In this document: one piece after another, positions 19,630-29,024 of the stretch | How positions within the stretch are numbered: position 1 is the stretch's first letter | How the letters are laid out: every line of letters begins with the position of its first letter | Source: Nitrospira sp. | GTDB taxonomy: Bacteria; Nitrospirota; Nitrospiria; Nitrospirales; Nitrospiraceae | NCBI GenBank assembly: GCA_030123625.1 | Contig: CP126121.1 | Coordinates: forward strand, 4,380,179-4,444,178 | Length of the DNA: 64,000 nt | Direction: 5' to 3' | The notes under the pieces: model-generated | The model's input: only the letters and a program-made list of their open reading frames with translations | Told to the model about the DNA's origin: nothing | Database searches by the model: none | Made by a program: the position numbers and the translations under genes

Positions 19630-19728
19630 CCAGTTCTCCTTCGCGACAACGTTGGACGCAACGTATTTAGAAATCGAGGTGATGTTAACATAGCCTTGCG
19701 CAACTTGACAACAGCCTGTTGGAAAACT

Positions 19729-20271
19729 CTACTTCTCTTGCTGGCTCAGCTGATCAAGGACAGCGAGGTACGGAAGGTTCCGGTATTTTTGTCGGTAGTC
19801 GAGTCCGTAACCGACAACGTACTGGTTCGGAATTTTGAATCCGATATACTCCAATTGCACATCGACGACACGGCGCTCCGGTTTACTGAGCAACGTACAT
19901 ACCTTGATGCTTCTTGGTTTCTGCTTCGCCAATGCCTTCGTGAGATATTGAACCGTCAACCCCGAATCAACAATATCCTCAACCAGCAGCACGTCTCTAT
20001 CCCTGATCGTTTCGGTCAGCTCGGTCATGAGCTTGACCTTCCCGGATGTCTTCGCCTGTGTCCCATAGCTCGTCACGATGATAAAATCTATCCGCACCGG
20101 AATTCGGATCGCTCGCGCCAAATCAGCAAAAAACGCATAGGCCCCCTTTAATACTCCGACCAGCACGAGGTCTTTGCCGACATAGTCGGCGCTGATTTGT
20201 TTCCCCAGTTCGCGGATACGGCTCCGCATTTGCTCTTGGGTGACGATAGGGCGTCCGAACATACGTTCCAT
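19729..20271 (-). CDS. hpt: Hypoxanthine phosphoribosyltransferase
   Basis: A 180-residue purine salvage enzyme. The ATG at 20271 (MERMFGRPIVTQEQM) lies one base after the tilS stop; a second ATG at 20262 is possible. Motifs are VLVGVLKGAYAFFADLAR, the FIIVTSYG stretch, the PRPP-binding loop VLLVEDIVDSGLTVQYL and KIPNQYVVGYGLDY. The frame is open further upstream but only inside tilS. Co-translation with tilS is likely from the spacing. Confidence 0.95.
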   Translation of the reverse strand: MERMFGRPIVTQEQMRSRIRELGKQISADYVGKDLVLVGVLKGAYAFFADLARAIRIPVRIDFIIVTSYGTQAKTSGKVKLMTELTETIRDRDVLLVEDIVDSGLTVQYLTKALAKQKPRSIKVCTLLSKPERRVVDVQLEYIGFKIPNQYVVGYGLDYRQKYRNLPYLAVLDQLSQQEK

Positions 20272-20272
20272 C

Positions 20273-21709
20273 TCACTCAGTCCCTTTCCTCGGAGATAGA
20301 TTATCAAAAGTGAACACCAAACAGCGTTTCGTTGCGGCAGTGGGTGTCCAGCGTTCATCCTGTCGATAACCAACGATCCACAAGATTCCCTCAGGAGCCA
20401 CCACCAGGGGAATGCGTGATCGGGCCGCAACGGGTATCTTCAGATCCGTGAAAAAATCCTGTAACTTCTTTGAGTGTCCTCCCATACCGGCGGGATGAAA
20501 TCGGTCTCCCGGTAACCAGTTCCGTACCATCAGCGGCAGAGATACCCGATCGGCATCCACCAGAATTCGATCCTTTCCAAGAGGAGCGGTACCAATTTGC
20601 ATATGTGCTTGGTGTTGTACCTGAAGTCGTTGACCCGTTCCAGCCCATATGAGCTCCCCCGGTACAGGTAAGAGTTCCGGACATCCGAGGCGCGGTCGTC
20701 CGGCATGGGAGATCGCCCGTGCCTGAAACGGAATAAACGTGAGGCGGCGATCATCCACAACAATGCGACCATTCCTTACATCGAGACTTAAACCGGATCT
20801 CCTCTTTGAGGCCAGGCGAATAATGCTATCAATCGTTCGGATACTCGGGGACCGAAGTCGGTCATCATTCTGCCGAAAGAGGTGTCGAATGCAACGCCGT
20901 TGAAAGGCGCGGGGAATCTCCAGAAACCATCCGCGATCAATCGCCCAGCCTCCGGCAGATCCACGCTTCACGGCGGAAGAGGAAAGGGCCTCAACCTGCC
21001 GGTCCAGAATACGATCGTCTTCGCGACAGATATCCGCAAGCCTGCAGAGCGCATCGACGCTGGACGGGACCAACCGATTCAGAATCGGAATCACCTCTCT
21101 CCTCACTCGATTCCGCAAGTAATGCGTCTGGAAATTGCTGGAATCCTCCCGAAACGACAACCCTGCCGTGCGGAGATAGACCAGGACTTGCTGCCGCTTG
21201 ATATCGTACAAAGGCCGAATAATCTTGTTATCGCGGAATGCCGGCATGCCGGAAAGACCCGTGAGCCCCGCGCCACGGAGTATCCAGAGCAAGATTGTCT
21301 CTGCCTGATCGTCTGCCGTATGGCCTACGGCGATACGGTCCGCCCCGCACGTCTCGGCGATTTCCTGCATTATCCGATAGCGGAGGTCACGGGCTTCAGC
21401 CTGCAGCGATGCCTTGCGCCTGCCGGGATGGAATTCAACCCGTCGAACATGGAGAGGAACTCCGAGCCCCTGACAAAAGGCCTCCACAAATTTCTGGTCC
21501 TCGTCGGACTCAGCCCCTCGTAGTCCATAGTTGCAATGGACAGCGGATAGGGTCAGTCTCCAACTCGGTCGGAGATGATGCAGGATTGAGAACAGCGCGA
21601 CGGAATCTGGGCCGCCCGAGAGGGCGACCAATATGTGTTGGCCACGTTGAAAGAGACTTCTGAATCGAACCGTTTGAGCGACCCGATGCAACAGCGAAGG
21701 CCAGGCCAT
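20273..21709 (-). CDS. tilS: tRNA(Ile)-lysidine synthase
   Basis: A 478-residue enzyme that modifies C34 of tRNA-Ile(CAU) to lysidine so that it reads AUA. The PP-loop is VALSGGPDSVALFSIL. Other markers are VHCNYGLRGAESDEDQ, AVGHTADDQAETILLWILRG, RNRVRREVIPILN, and a C-terminal TilS domain with NWLPGDRFHPAGMGG. The start was set at MAWPSLLHR; the frame continues 62 codons upstream, but that part lies in a dispersed repeat (21731-21835) and in ribF, so it is not expected to be protein. The enzyme is essential in most bacteria. Confidence 0.95.
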   Translation of the reverse strand: MAWPSLLHRVAQTVRFRSLFQRGQHILVALSGGPDSVALFSILHHLRPSWRLTLSAVHCNYGLRGAESDEDQKFVEAFCQGLGVPLHVRRVEFHPGRRKASLQAEARDLRYRIMQEIAETCGADRIAVGHTADDQAETILLWILRGAGLTGLSGMPAFRDNKIIRPLYDIKRQQVLVYLRTAGLSFREDSSNFQTHYLRNRVRREVIPILNRLVPSSVDALCRLADICREDDRILDRQVEALSSSAVKRGSAGGWAIDRGWFLEIPRAFQRRCIRHLFRQNDDRLRSPSIRTIDSIIRLASKRRSGLSLDVRNGRIVVDDRRLTFIPFQARAISHAGRPRLGCPELLPVPGELIWAGTGQRLQVQHQAHMQIGTAPLGKDRILVDADRVSLPLMVRNWLPGDRFHPAGMGGHSKKLQDFFTDLKIPVAARSRIPLVVAPEGILWIVGYRQDERWTPTAATKRCLVFTFDNLSPRKGTE

Positions 21710-21730
21710 TCTATCGATGGATTTGTTAAC

Positions 21731-21835
21731 AGGATGCTGAAAAAGCCCGCCAGCGGCGTTCTCGCAAGGCACAGCCGGCTCACCGTCTCGCCGGCGCGCA
21801 CAAACGTGGCGCTCTTTCTTCATCGCGCCGTGCGC
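21731..21835. repeat. Dispersed intergenic repeat, copy A
   Basis: The 105 bases between ribF and tilS start AGGATGCTGAAAAAG and match copy B upstream of pyrG (56205 onwards) over about 60 bases with few changes. The later part resembles the second module of copy B, from CTCACCG through CGCAAACGTG. It contains a GGCGC/GCGCC stem around an 11-base loop. Translated, it creates a false N-terminal extension of tilS that shares RRDGEPAV and [12 protein letters not shown] with a similar false extension of pyrG. No terminal match to the right end of copy B is found here, so this copy is truncated. Confidence 0.75.
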
Positions 21836-21836
21836 C

Positions 21837-22784
21837 TCATTGCTCTCCGATTGTTTCATGATGTCGACGAAGGATGATCCTCGCAGAACCCACATCGGCA
21901 GTGATTTGTCGGCTCAGAGCTTCTCCGCTATCGAATCGCGCATCGCCTCGGATACGACCGATAAATTCGACAGTGAGCGTTCGTCCGTACAGCTCGTATA
22001 TCCCATCCAGGATGGATACTTCCAACCCCCGCTCACCACCATCGAAGGTCGGTCTGGCACCGATATAGGCGACCGAATCATATCGCTCCTGATCTAGGAT
22101 CGCGACGGAGGCATAAATGCCGTCGGCAGGTACCACACGGTCGGGGGGTAACTCAAGATTTGCGGTCGGGCATCCGAGTGTTCGCCCCCTTCTCTCCCCT
22201 TGGGATACGACTCCGCTTAACGCATAGTGTCGGCCGAGCAAGACAGCGGCTTGATCGACATGTCCGGTGACAAGGAGCTGTCTGATTCTCGTCGAGCTGA
22301 CCACTCCTCCGTCGATCATCACGGGAGGAAACGAATGAACGATAAAGCCGAATTTTTCCCCGAACCGGATCAAATCCTCGATCTGTCCTACTCGCCTGTG
22401 CCCAAAGGCAAAATGTTGTCCGACAAAAATTTCTTTGAGTCCGAGCCCTCTAGACAAAACCTCCTCGGCGAACATCTCCGGAGAGAGTGATGCAAATGCC
22501 GGAGTGAATTCCAGAGAGACCACCTCATCGATTCCGGCTCGTTCGAAACGGGCACGTTTCTCTTCCCCGCTCGTCAAGAACCGAAAATCAACGTGAGGCG
22601 CAAGAATTTGCACCGGGTGAGGATCAAAAGTCAGGACGACAGCCGTTCCATGGGCACAGCGTGCCGTCTCCACCACCTGCTTCAAAAGCGCATGGTGACC
22701 GAGATGGTGACCGTCGAAATTCCCGATAGTTCCCACCGGATACGGCCGCATGATCTCGTCCGAATATCCGCGGGTCACTTTCAT
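21837..22784 (-). CDS. ribF: Bifunctional riboflavin kinase / FAD synthetase
   Basis: A 315-residue enzyme making FMN and then FAD. The N-terminal adenylyltransferase domain has VGTIGNFDGHHLGHHALL, LTFDPHPVQIL, FAFGHRRVGQ and the SSTRIRQLLVTG motif. The C-terminal kinase domain has GRTLGCPTANLELPPDRVVP, which is the ATP/flavin loop, and YGRTLTVEFIGRIR. The start six bases after the hemB stop fits an operon. FAD and FMN supply next to haem genes makes sense for a respiring organism. Confidence 0.96.
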   Translation of the reverse strand: MKVTRGYSDEIMRPYPVGTIGNFDGHHLGHHALLKQVVETARCAHGTAVVLTFDPHPVQILAPHVDFRFLTSGEEKRARFERAGIDEVVSLEFTPAFASLSPEMFAEEVLSRGLGLKEIFVGQHFAFGHRRVGQIEDLIRFGEKFGFIVHSFPPVMIDGGVVSSTRIRQLLVTGHVDQAAVLLGRHYALSGVVSQGERRGRTLGCPTANLELPPDRVVPADGIYASVAILDQERYDSVAYIGARPTFDGGERGLEVSILDGIYELYGRTLTVEFIGRIRGDARFDSGEALSRQITADVGSARIILRRHHETIGEQ

Positions 22785-22790
22785 CGTCGA

Positions 22791-23762
22791 TCAATGAAGC
22801 AGCTTGACGGCGTCTTTTGCAAAGTACGACAGGATGAGATCGGCTCCCGCCCGCTTGATGGCCAACAGCGATTCCATCATGGCACGTGATTCATCGAGCC
22901 ATCCCGCCCTCGCCGCCGCCTTAATCATACTGTACTCGCCGCTCACCTGATAGGCCGCCAGTGGGAGAAGCGTACGAGCACGAGCCATCGCAATGATGTC
23001 CAAATAAGGGAGCGCCGGCTTCACCATTACGATATCGGCACCTTCGTCGATATCGAGCTCGATTTCGCGCAGCGCTTCGCGCGCATTGGCCGGATCCATC
23101 TGATAGGACTGTCTGTCACCGAATTGCGGACTGGAAAAAGCCGCATCGCGAAAAGGTGCATAGAAACAGGAAGAGAACTTGGCGGCGTACGCCAGGATCG
23201 GCAGATCGGAAAACCCGGCTCGATCCAATTCGCGTCTGATCGCGGCGACACGGCCGTCCATCATATCCGATGGCGCAACCATGTCGGCCCCTGCTTCGGC
23301 ATGGGTACGAGCCATCGCTGTGAGACACTCCAGCGTCTCATCGTTCAGGATTTTCCCATCTCGTACAATTCCACAATGCCCGTGACTTGTATATTCGTCG
23401 ATACACACATCAGTGATCACCATCAACCCCGGGACTTGTTGTTTGACGGCTCTGATCGCCCGCTGGACGACGCCGTTAGGGTCCCATCCTGAGCTGCCAC
23501 GCTCATCTTTATGCGCTGGTATTCCAAAAAGGATGATGGCGGGAATACCTAAGGCCTGAATCTCCCACGCCTCTTTGACCAGCAGATCAACCGACAGTCG
23601 AAACTGGCCCGGCATCGAAGTGATTTCTTCACGGCGATCCTGTCCCTCGACCACAAACAGGGGGTAGATAAAATTCGACGAGGATAGAGTCGTTTCACGT
23701 ACCATCCGACGCAATGAGCCATGTTGCCTCAGTCGTCGGAGCCGCTGGATTGGAAACCCCAT
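22791..23762 (-). CDS. hemB: Porphobilinogen synthase
   Basis: A 323-residue enzyme condensing two 5-aminolevulinate molecules. [15 protein letters not shown] holds metal-site cysteines in the zinc-type context. The two active-site lysines are in [18 protein letters not shown] and [27 protein letters not shown] is the conserved N-terminus. The gene is 9 bases after the CBS-domain gene and 6 before ribF. Confidence 0.96.
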   Translation of the reverse strand: MGFPIQRLRRLRQHGSLRRMVRETTLSSSNFIYPLFVVEGQDRREEITSMPGQFRLSVDLLVKEAWEIQALGIPAIILFGIPAHKDERGSSGWDPNGVVQRAIRAVKQQVPGLMVITDVCIDEYTSHGHCGIVRDGKILNDETLECLTAMARTHAEAGADMVAPSDMMDGRVAAIRRELDRAGFSDLPILAYAAKFSSCFYAPFRDAAFSSPQFGDRQSYQMDPANAREALREIELDIDEGADIVMVKPALPYLDIIAMARARTLLPLAAYQVSGEYSMIKAAARAGWLDESRAMMESLLAIKRAGADLILSYFAKDAVKLLH

Positions 23763-23771
23763 AGCCTATCC

Positions 23772-24164
23772 TTACTTTCGTGGCAGGTTCGTCAAGAACA
23801 CGACGAGGTCACGAACGGAAATCACACCGACCAGCTTTCCGTCGCGCGTGACACCCAGATGGCGGAGATGAGATTGCGCCATTAAATCGTTGGCATCGAG
23901 CAACGTCTTGCTCTCTTCAATGGTCATAATCGGAGCCGACATGATTTGCTCAACCGTCGTTTTGGTTGCATCCGCCCCAGCCGCAACCACTCGACGCACC
24001 ATATCCGTATCCGTGATGATTCCGATGATTTCACGATCATTGGTCACGAACAAGCTGCCGATCCCACGATCACGCATGATGCGGGCGGCCATCTGAACAT
24101 CCGTATCACGAGGCACCGTCACGAACTTTTCTCGGGGAATCATGAATGACTTTACAGGAACCAT
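23772..24164 (-). CDS. CBS-pair domain protein
   Basis: A 130-residue protein made of two CBS repeats and nothing else. The start was set at MVPVKSFMIPRE because GGAGGAGG lies 5 bases upstream. CBS1 holds VQMAARIMRDRGIGSLFVTN and CBS2 holds LLDANDLMAQSHLRHLGVTR, each followed by the usual IGIITDTDMVRR or VGVISVRDLVVF strand. Such proteins bind adenine nucleotides and act as sensors. Its place between cobA/hemD and hemB suggests energy-state control of tetrapyrrole synthesis, but that is only inferred from position. Confidence 0.9.
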   Translation of the reverse strand: MVPVKSFMIPREKFVTVPRDTDVQMAARIMRDRGIGSLFVTNDREIIGIITDTDMVRRVVAAGADATKTTVEQIMSAPIMTIEESKTLLDANDLMAQSHLRHLGVTRDGKLVGVISVRDLVVFLTNLPRK

Positions 24165-24212
24165 CTCGTCCTCCTCCTTGTATAAGACCATCGTACATCG
24201 TGCGGGCATTCA

Positions 24213-25781
24213 TTACTGCAGAGCTCCGGTGGTCCACTGATCACGACTTCTATAATGGTGGGCGATCGCATCCACCATCGCCGGAATCGTATTCTCACTC
24301 GGCATGATCGAGACCGTCAAACCATATTCCTCCGCCGTCTTGGCCGTAATGGGTCCGATGCAGGCAATCATGACGAATTGCAACAACGACTTCACCGCTT
24401 CAACACCGCCAAGCATTGCGACAAAGTTGCGGACCGTGGAAGAACTGGTAAACGTGGCCACATCAATCCGATGATCCATGAGTTCCTGCCGCCATCCCTC
24501 GGAATTGTGTTCTGATGTGAGCGTTCGGTATACGGGAATGACATCGACATGCGCCCCAGCCGCTCGAAGTTCGTCCGGCAAGAGCTCTCTGGCCACTTCC
24601 GCTCGTGGGATGAGAATGCGGGTTTTTTCTACATCCCGCCGGCTCAGTGCGGCGAACACTCCTTCCGCCTGATACTCTGCCGGAACCACATCCGCTCTGA
24701 TACCGAACTTTTCCAACTCCTGAGCCGTGCGGGGACCAATGCAGCAAATCCGTCGTCCCGCCAAGCAGCGTGCATCAAATCCGCGAGCCGACAACCTCGT
24801 CATGAAACGGCTTACGCCATTGGCGCTGGTAAAAACAATCCAGTCGTACGTCCCGATCTCCGAGATAGCTTGATCGACAGGCCCCCAGTCGAGCGGAGGA
24901 ACGATCTTGATCGTTGAAGCTTCGACCGGTTCCGCTCCATAGCCGACCAATCGGGCAGCTAATTCACCGGCCTGTTCTTTCGCTCGCGTCATGAGCACCC
25001 GTTTTCCAAAAAGCGGCCGTCGCTCGAACCAGTTGAGTTTCTGCCTCAGTCGAACGACCTCTCCCACGACAATGACGGTCGGCGGCTCCATCTGTGCCGC
25101 GTCCGCTTTGTCCGCAATATCAGCCAAGGTACCGATGACGGTCTGTTGCGAGACCCTCGTTCCCCATCGAATGATCGCGACAGGAGTGGCTCCTGATCGC
25201 CCTTCGGCCATTAAGGTCGCGGCGATCGTCGAAAGGTTTTTCATGCCCATGAGAAAGACGACGGTACCTTGGTTCGCTGCCAGCCTCGACCAGTCCAGGG
25301 CCGTGGAAGGCTTCTCTGGATCTTCATGTCCGGTGACAATGGTGAGCGCGGACGCCAACGTTCGATGAGTTACCGGAATACCGGCATATGCAGGAGCGGC
25401 CACCGCAGCGGTCACTCCCGGAACGACTTCAAATTCGATCCCGGCCAAGGCAAGCGCTTCCGCTTCTTCTCCTCCCCGCCCAAAGACAAACGGATCCCCG
25501 CCCTTCAAACGCACGACCACATCGCCTGCATTGGCTCGATCAATCAGTAGGCGATTGATGGTCTCCTGCCCAGGATATTTTCCTTTGCCCCTCCGTCCGA
25601 CGTAGATTCGCTCGGCGCAGTCTTGTGCATGGGCAAGAAGGCTGGGATTGGCGAGATAATCGTAGAGAACCACATCAGCCTGTTCAAGACACTCCTTCCC
25701 TCGAAGAGTCAAGAGCCCGGGATCGCCGGGACCGGCGCCGACCAAATAGACCTTTCCCTTGTTTCGTCGTACCATGTTCAC
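24213..25781 (-). CDS. cobA-hemD: Fusion of uroporphyrinogen-III C-methyltransferase and uroporphyrinogen-III synthase
   Basis: A 522-residue two-domain enzyme. Residues 1-255 are the SAM-dependent methyltransferase (CobA/SUMT): VYLVGAGPGDPGLLTLRG, VVRLKGGDPFVFGRGGEEAE, VVPGVTAAVAAPAYAGIPVT. Residues 265-510 are HemD: LMTRAKEQAGELAARL, DWIVFTSANGVSRF, VATFTSSSTVRNF, ACIGPITAKTAEEYGL. The HemD half closes the ring to uroporphyrinogen III and the CobA half methylates it to precorrin-2, leading to sirohaem, haem d1 and cobalamin. It overlaps hemC by ATGA. This fusion is common in Firmicutes, Nitrospirota and others. Confidence 0.95.
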   Translation of the reverse strand: MNMVRRNKGKVYLVGAGPGDPGLLTLRGKECLEQADVVLYDYLANPSLLAHAQDCAERIYVGRRGKGKYPGQETINRLLIDRANAGDVVVRLKGGDPFVFGRGGEEAEALALAGIEFEVVPGVTAAVAAPAYAGIPVTHRTLASALTIVTGHEDPEKPSTALDWSRLAANQGTVVFLMGMKNLSTIAATLMAEGRSGATPVAIIRWGTRVSQQTVIGTLADIADKADAAQMEPPTVIVVGEVVRLRQKLNWFERRPLFGKRVLMTRAKEQAGELAARLVGYGAEPVEASTIKIVPPLDWGPVDQAISEIGTYDWIVFTSANGVSRFMTRLSARGFDARCLAGRRICCIGPRTAQELEKFGIRADVVPAEYQAEGVFAALSRRDVEKTRILIPRAEVARELLPDELRAAGAHVDVIPVYRTLTSEHNSEGWRQELMDHRIDVATFTSSSTVRNFVAMLGGVEAVKSLLQFVMIACIGPITAKTAEEYGLTVSIMPSENTIPAMVDAIAHHYRSRDQWTTGALQ

Positions 25782-26725
25782 GCTGATCCGTAAATCTCCC
25801 GCAGAATTTTATCCCCTCCCCGAGCCAACAGTCGTTCAGCCAACTCAACCCCCAGAGTAAGAGCCTGCTCAAATGTCCCTTCGATCTGATCGCGAATGAC
25901 GGTCTTCCCATCGACACTCGCGACAAGACCATTCAGTACCAACTGCTCACCGGCTAGGGTTGCATGAGCGGCAATGGGTACCTGGCAGCCTCCCTCGAGG
26001 CGGTGCAAGAAAGCTCTCTCCGCCGTTACCGTCGTATGGGTCATCTGATGATTGAGGCGGAGTAAAACAGAGCGGACGAATGGATCGTCGGTCCGACCTT
26101 CAATACCAAGGGCTCCCTGTCCGACCGCAGGCAAACTAAGAATGGGCGGAAGATATTCTGTGATGGCCTGCGACCATCCCAACCGATGCAGGCCCGCAGC
26201 CGCCAAGACAATGGCATCGAACTGTCCCTCTTTGAGTTTTCTCAGTCGCGTATCCAGGTTGCCGCGCAGCATCGCGATTTTTAAATCGGGCCTGACCTGT
26301 AAGAGCTGCGCCTGGCGCCGAAGGCTTGCCGTGCCGATGTTGGCTCCGAATGGAAGATTCTGAAACGAGTACCCCCCGCGACTGATTAAGGCATCACGGG
26401 CATCCTCCCGCTGAGGCACACAGAGAATGTCGAGTCCATCGGGCAATTGCGCCGGAACATCCTTCATACTGTGCACCGCGAAATCAATCTCACCGGCGAG
26501 CAACGCGTCCTCGATTTCCTTGACGAACAAACCTTTGCCCCCGATTTTTGCCAATGGCACGTCGACGATCTTGTCGCCGGACGTCTGAATCTTCTTGAGG
26601 GTGACCCGGACCTCCGGCACGACTTCCTGAACCTTGGATTGGAACCATTCACTTTGGCAGAGTGCCAATTTGCTGCCCCTCGTCCCAAGAACCAAAGTTG
26701 AGCGATGGCCGTTCTGTATCGACAC
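25778..26725 (-). CDS. hemC: Hydroxymethylbilane synthase (porphobilinogen deaminase)
   Basis: A 315-residue enzyme polymerising four porphobilinogens. Motifs are LGTRGSKLALCQSEWF, FAVHSMKDVPAQLPDGL with the catalytic Asp region, RGNLDTRLRKLKEGQFDA, and the dipyrromethane cofactor Cys in LEGGCQVPIAAHATL. The length is typical. It lies 40 bases after hemA and overlaps the next gene by 4 bases. Confidence 0.97.
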   Translation of the reverse strand: MSIQNGHRSTLVLGTRGSKLALCQSEWFQSKVQEVVPEVRVTLKKIQTSGDKIVDVPLAKIGGKGLFVKEIEDALLAGEIDFAVHSMKDVPAQLPDGLDILCVPQREDARDALISRGGYSFQNLPFGANIGTASLRRQAQLLQVRPDLKIAMLRGNLDTRLRKLKEGQFDAIVLAAAGLHRLGWSQAITEYLPPILSLPAVGQGALGIEGRTDDPFVRSVLLRLNHQMTHTTVTAERAFLHRLEGGCQVPIAAHATLAGEQLVLNGLVASVDGKTVIRDQIEGTFEQALTLGVELAERLLARGGDKILREIYGSA

Positions 26726-26765
26726 GTTGAGACTCGTTTCGTTACCCGCCGATCAGCGGGCTCGT

Positions 26766-28145
26766 TTATGGACTGGCGTTTCCGGAGCCGGATCGTCGGC
26801 CGCCCGACTCCGCGGAGGTCCCGGTATGACAACGCGGCGATTCCGTATACGCCTCGATCGGTTGAACAGACGGAGATTCCCGATCGAGAGAAAAAAAACG
26901 GCGTGCCGCTTCAACAAACGCAGGACCGCTCGAGGAGTTGACTTCGGTTTTGAGGGTGACCATCGTGCGATGAATCAATTTGTTGACAATCGAAGAAGCG
27001 AGGCCTTCGACCAGTTCGCGGTCCTGAGGGGACAGATGCGGCAATCGCGCGAGCACTTTGTCAACCTCCGCCCGCTTCATGTCTTCGACGCGGCTCCTGA
27101 GCGCAACGATCGTCGGAGTGACCTCCAAGGATTTCATCCAGTCCAGCATGGTGGTCACTTCTTCCAGAACCATTCTCTCGGCTTTCTCCGCCTCCTGCAC
27201 TCGCTCAGCTCGGTTCTGTTCAACTCGATGTTTCAGGTCATCAATGTCGAAGAGAAACGCATTATCGACATGACGAACGGCCGGATCGATGTTTCGCGGA
27301 ACCGAAATGTCGATCAAGAACATCGGACGGTTCATACGCTCTTCGACTGCCCGATGCACATCTTCTGCGCCGATCAGATAATGTGCCGCCCCGGTGGACA
27401 CCAGAACAATATCCGCGGAGGCCATGTCATCCTTGAACTGATCGAATGGGACCGCCGTGCCGCCGAACTTGGCGGCAAGATCTACCGCATGTTGTGGGGT
27501 CCTCGTGGTGATGCGGACATGCCCCACACCCTGAGCGATCAAATGGCGCGCGGCCAACTTCGCCATTTCCCCGGCACCGACCAACAACACCGTCTTCTCG
27601 TGCAGGTCCGAAAAGATCTTCTTCGCCAGCTCAACGGCGGCATAGCTGACCGACACCGCCATTTCCGAAATTTTTGTTTCGGTCCGCACGCGCTTGGCTA
27701 CTGAAATGGCCTTCTTGACGACCTTGTTCATGATGACGCCGGTCGTCTTATGGGCCAGCGCCACTTCAAACGAACTTTTAAGTTGTCCCAGGATTTGAGA
27801 TTCTCCGATAATCATTGAATCAAGACTGGCGGCGACTCTGAACAAGTGGCCAATGGCTCGGTCTCCGGTATGCCAATAGAGATGCGGGGTCAATTGTTCG
27901 GAAGACAACGACAGATGCGTGTCGGCTAGAAATTCTTGGATACGTCCATATCCGACTTCAATATCGTCGACAACCGAGTACACCTCGACTCGATTACAGG
28001 TCGAAAGGAGAATGCCTTCCTTGACACCGGGATACGCACACAGACGGGTGAGGGCCTCGCCAAGACGGCTTTCAGGAACCGCCAACCTCTCTCGGATCTC
28101 GACCGGCGCCGTCTTATGACTTAACCCTACGACAATCAAATGCAT
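26766..28145 (-). CDS. hemA: Glutamyl-tRNA reductase
   Basis: A 459-residue enzyme giving glutamate-1-semialdehyde, the first committed step of the C5 tetrapyrrole route. VGLSHKTAPVEIRERLAVPE is the N-terminus, and the catalytic Cys is in LLSTCNRVEVYSVVDD. The substrate loop GESQILGQLKSSFEVA, the NADPH-binding VLLVGAGEMAKLAARHL and the C-terminal dimer helix with RRFFSLDRE follow. The last 40 residues are a variable Ser/Arg-rich tail. hemL is not in the window. It lies downstream of the ccsA-like gene by 17 bases. Confidence 0.97.
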   Translation of the reverse strand: MHLIVVGLSHKTAPVEIRERLAVPESRLGEALTRLCAYPGVKEGILLSTCNRVEVYSVVDDIEVGYGRIQEFLADTHLSLSSEQLTPHLYWHTGDRAIGHLFRVAASLDSMIIGESQILGQLKSSFEVALAHKTTGVIMNKVVKKAISVAKRVRTETKISEMAVSVSYAAVELAKKIFSDLHEKTVLLVGAGEMAKLAARHLIAQGVGHVRITTRTPQHAVDLAAKFGGTAVPFDQFKDDMASADIVLVSTGAAHYLIGAEDVHRAVEERMNRPMFLIDISVPRNIDPAVRHVDNAFLFDIDDLKHRVEQNRAERVQEAEKAERMVLEEVTTMLDWMKSLEVTPTIVALRSRVEDMKRAEVDKVLARLPHLSPQDRELVEGLASSIVNKLIHRTMVTLKTEVNSSSGPAFVEAARRFFSLDRESPSVQPIEAYTESPRCHTGTSAESGGRRSGSGNASP

Positions 28146-28162
28146 GGGACTATCAGACCATG

Positions 28163-28975
28163 TTACGACAACGCACTATGCCCTTTCAGGACGACGCCTA
28201 CCAATGTGAGAATCACGCAAGCAAATCCGATGACCGTGAGATAGGCCGCGCGTTTGGCTCTCCATCCTATGGTCAATCTTCCGAGCAAGACGATGAAATA
28301 GAAGAGCCAGGTGACGAGCGCCCCGGTTTGCTCGGGATTCCAGCTCACATAGGATCCGCGTGCAAATTGGGCCGAGATAGCTCCTGTCACGATTCCCAGC
28401 GTGAGCAGAGGAAACCCCAACACGATGGATTGTTGGTTGAGATGATCGAGAAAGTCTAGCGCAGGCAGCTTGCTGTAGAGAACGTTGAACTGTTTCGACT
28501 TGAGGAGTCGATCCTGGATCAGGTACATCACACCCGCGACGAACGCAACGGTAAATCCCACTGCGCCCAGCATGCTGAGCGTAACATGAAACCATAAGGT
28601 CTTGAATACCGGTTGAAGGGTAGGGACCGTTTCTGGGAGGGCTGCGGCCGAGATCAACGAAACCAGGGCCAAGGGTACCATGAATGACCCAAGTACATGA
28701 ATCCGGTGGCGAAGCTCGACTATCAGAAGTACGAGAATGATCATCCAGGCAAAAAAGGAGAGCGCTTCGGAAAAACTGGGCGTTGCAGATGGTGAGGCGG
28801 CGAACATTCTCGCCCCGAGGGCGAACGTGTGGGAAGCAAAGCCTACAGCAGTAAGCCCCAACGACACCTGTGACAAGGCTTCCGAGCGTCGCAGCGAATA
28901 GGAAAGAAATGACACCGTGGCCACGATGTACAGGACCAGCGTGATCATGAAACAGACGGCTGCCATCGGGAACAC
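28163..28975 (-). CDS. CcsA/HemX-type membrane protein, cytochrome c assembly
   Basis: A 270-residue integral membrane protein with about eight hydrophobic segments. Late in the chain, FARGSYVSWNPEQTGALVTW resembles the WWD-like haem-handling loop of CcsA/ResC proteins, in a shorter WNP form. Conserved His residues flank it: HTFALGARM and WFHVTLSMLGAVGFTVAF. In many bacteria this gene precedes hemA and is called hemX. It may influence haem export, cytochrome c assembly or HemA levels. It is the first gene of the minus-strand haem run. Its start faces the RsmI-like gene across 49 bases. Confidence 0.85.
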   Translation of the reverse strand: MFPMAAVCFMITLVLYIVATVSFLSYSLRRSEALSQVSLGLTAVGFASHTFALGARMFAASPSATPSFSEALSFFAWMIILVLLIVELRHRIHVLGSFMVPLALVSLISAAALPETVPTLQPVFKTLWFHVTLSMLGAVGFTVAFVAGVMYLIQDRLLKSKQFNVLYSKLPALDFLDHLNQQSIVLGFPLLTLGIVTGAISAQFARGSYVSWNPEQTGALVTWLFYFIVLLGRLTIGWRAKRAAYLTVIGFACVILTLVGVVLKGHSALS

Positions 28976-29024
28976 CCAGGTGTCTAAGGACTGACGTCAA
29001 TGAAATAAGTGGGAAATTATATCG

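Noticed and set aside
21710-21895. 62-residue N-terminal extension of TilS
   Set aside because: It lies in the dispersed repeat and the 3' end of ribF, and the same peptide pattern appears before pyrG, so it is translated repeat DNA and not protein.
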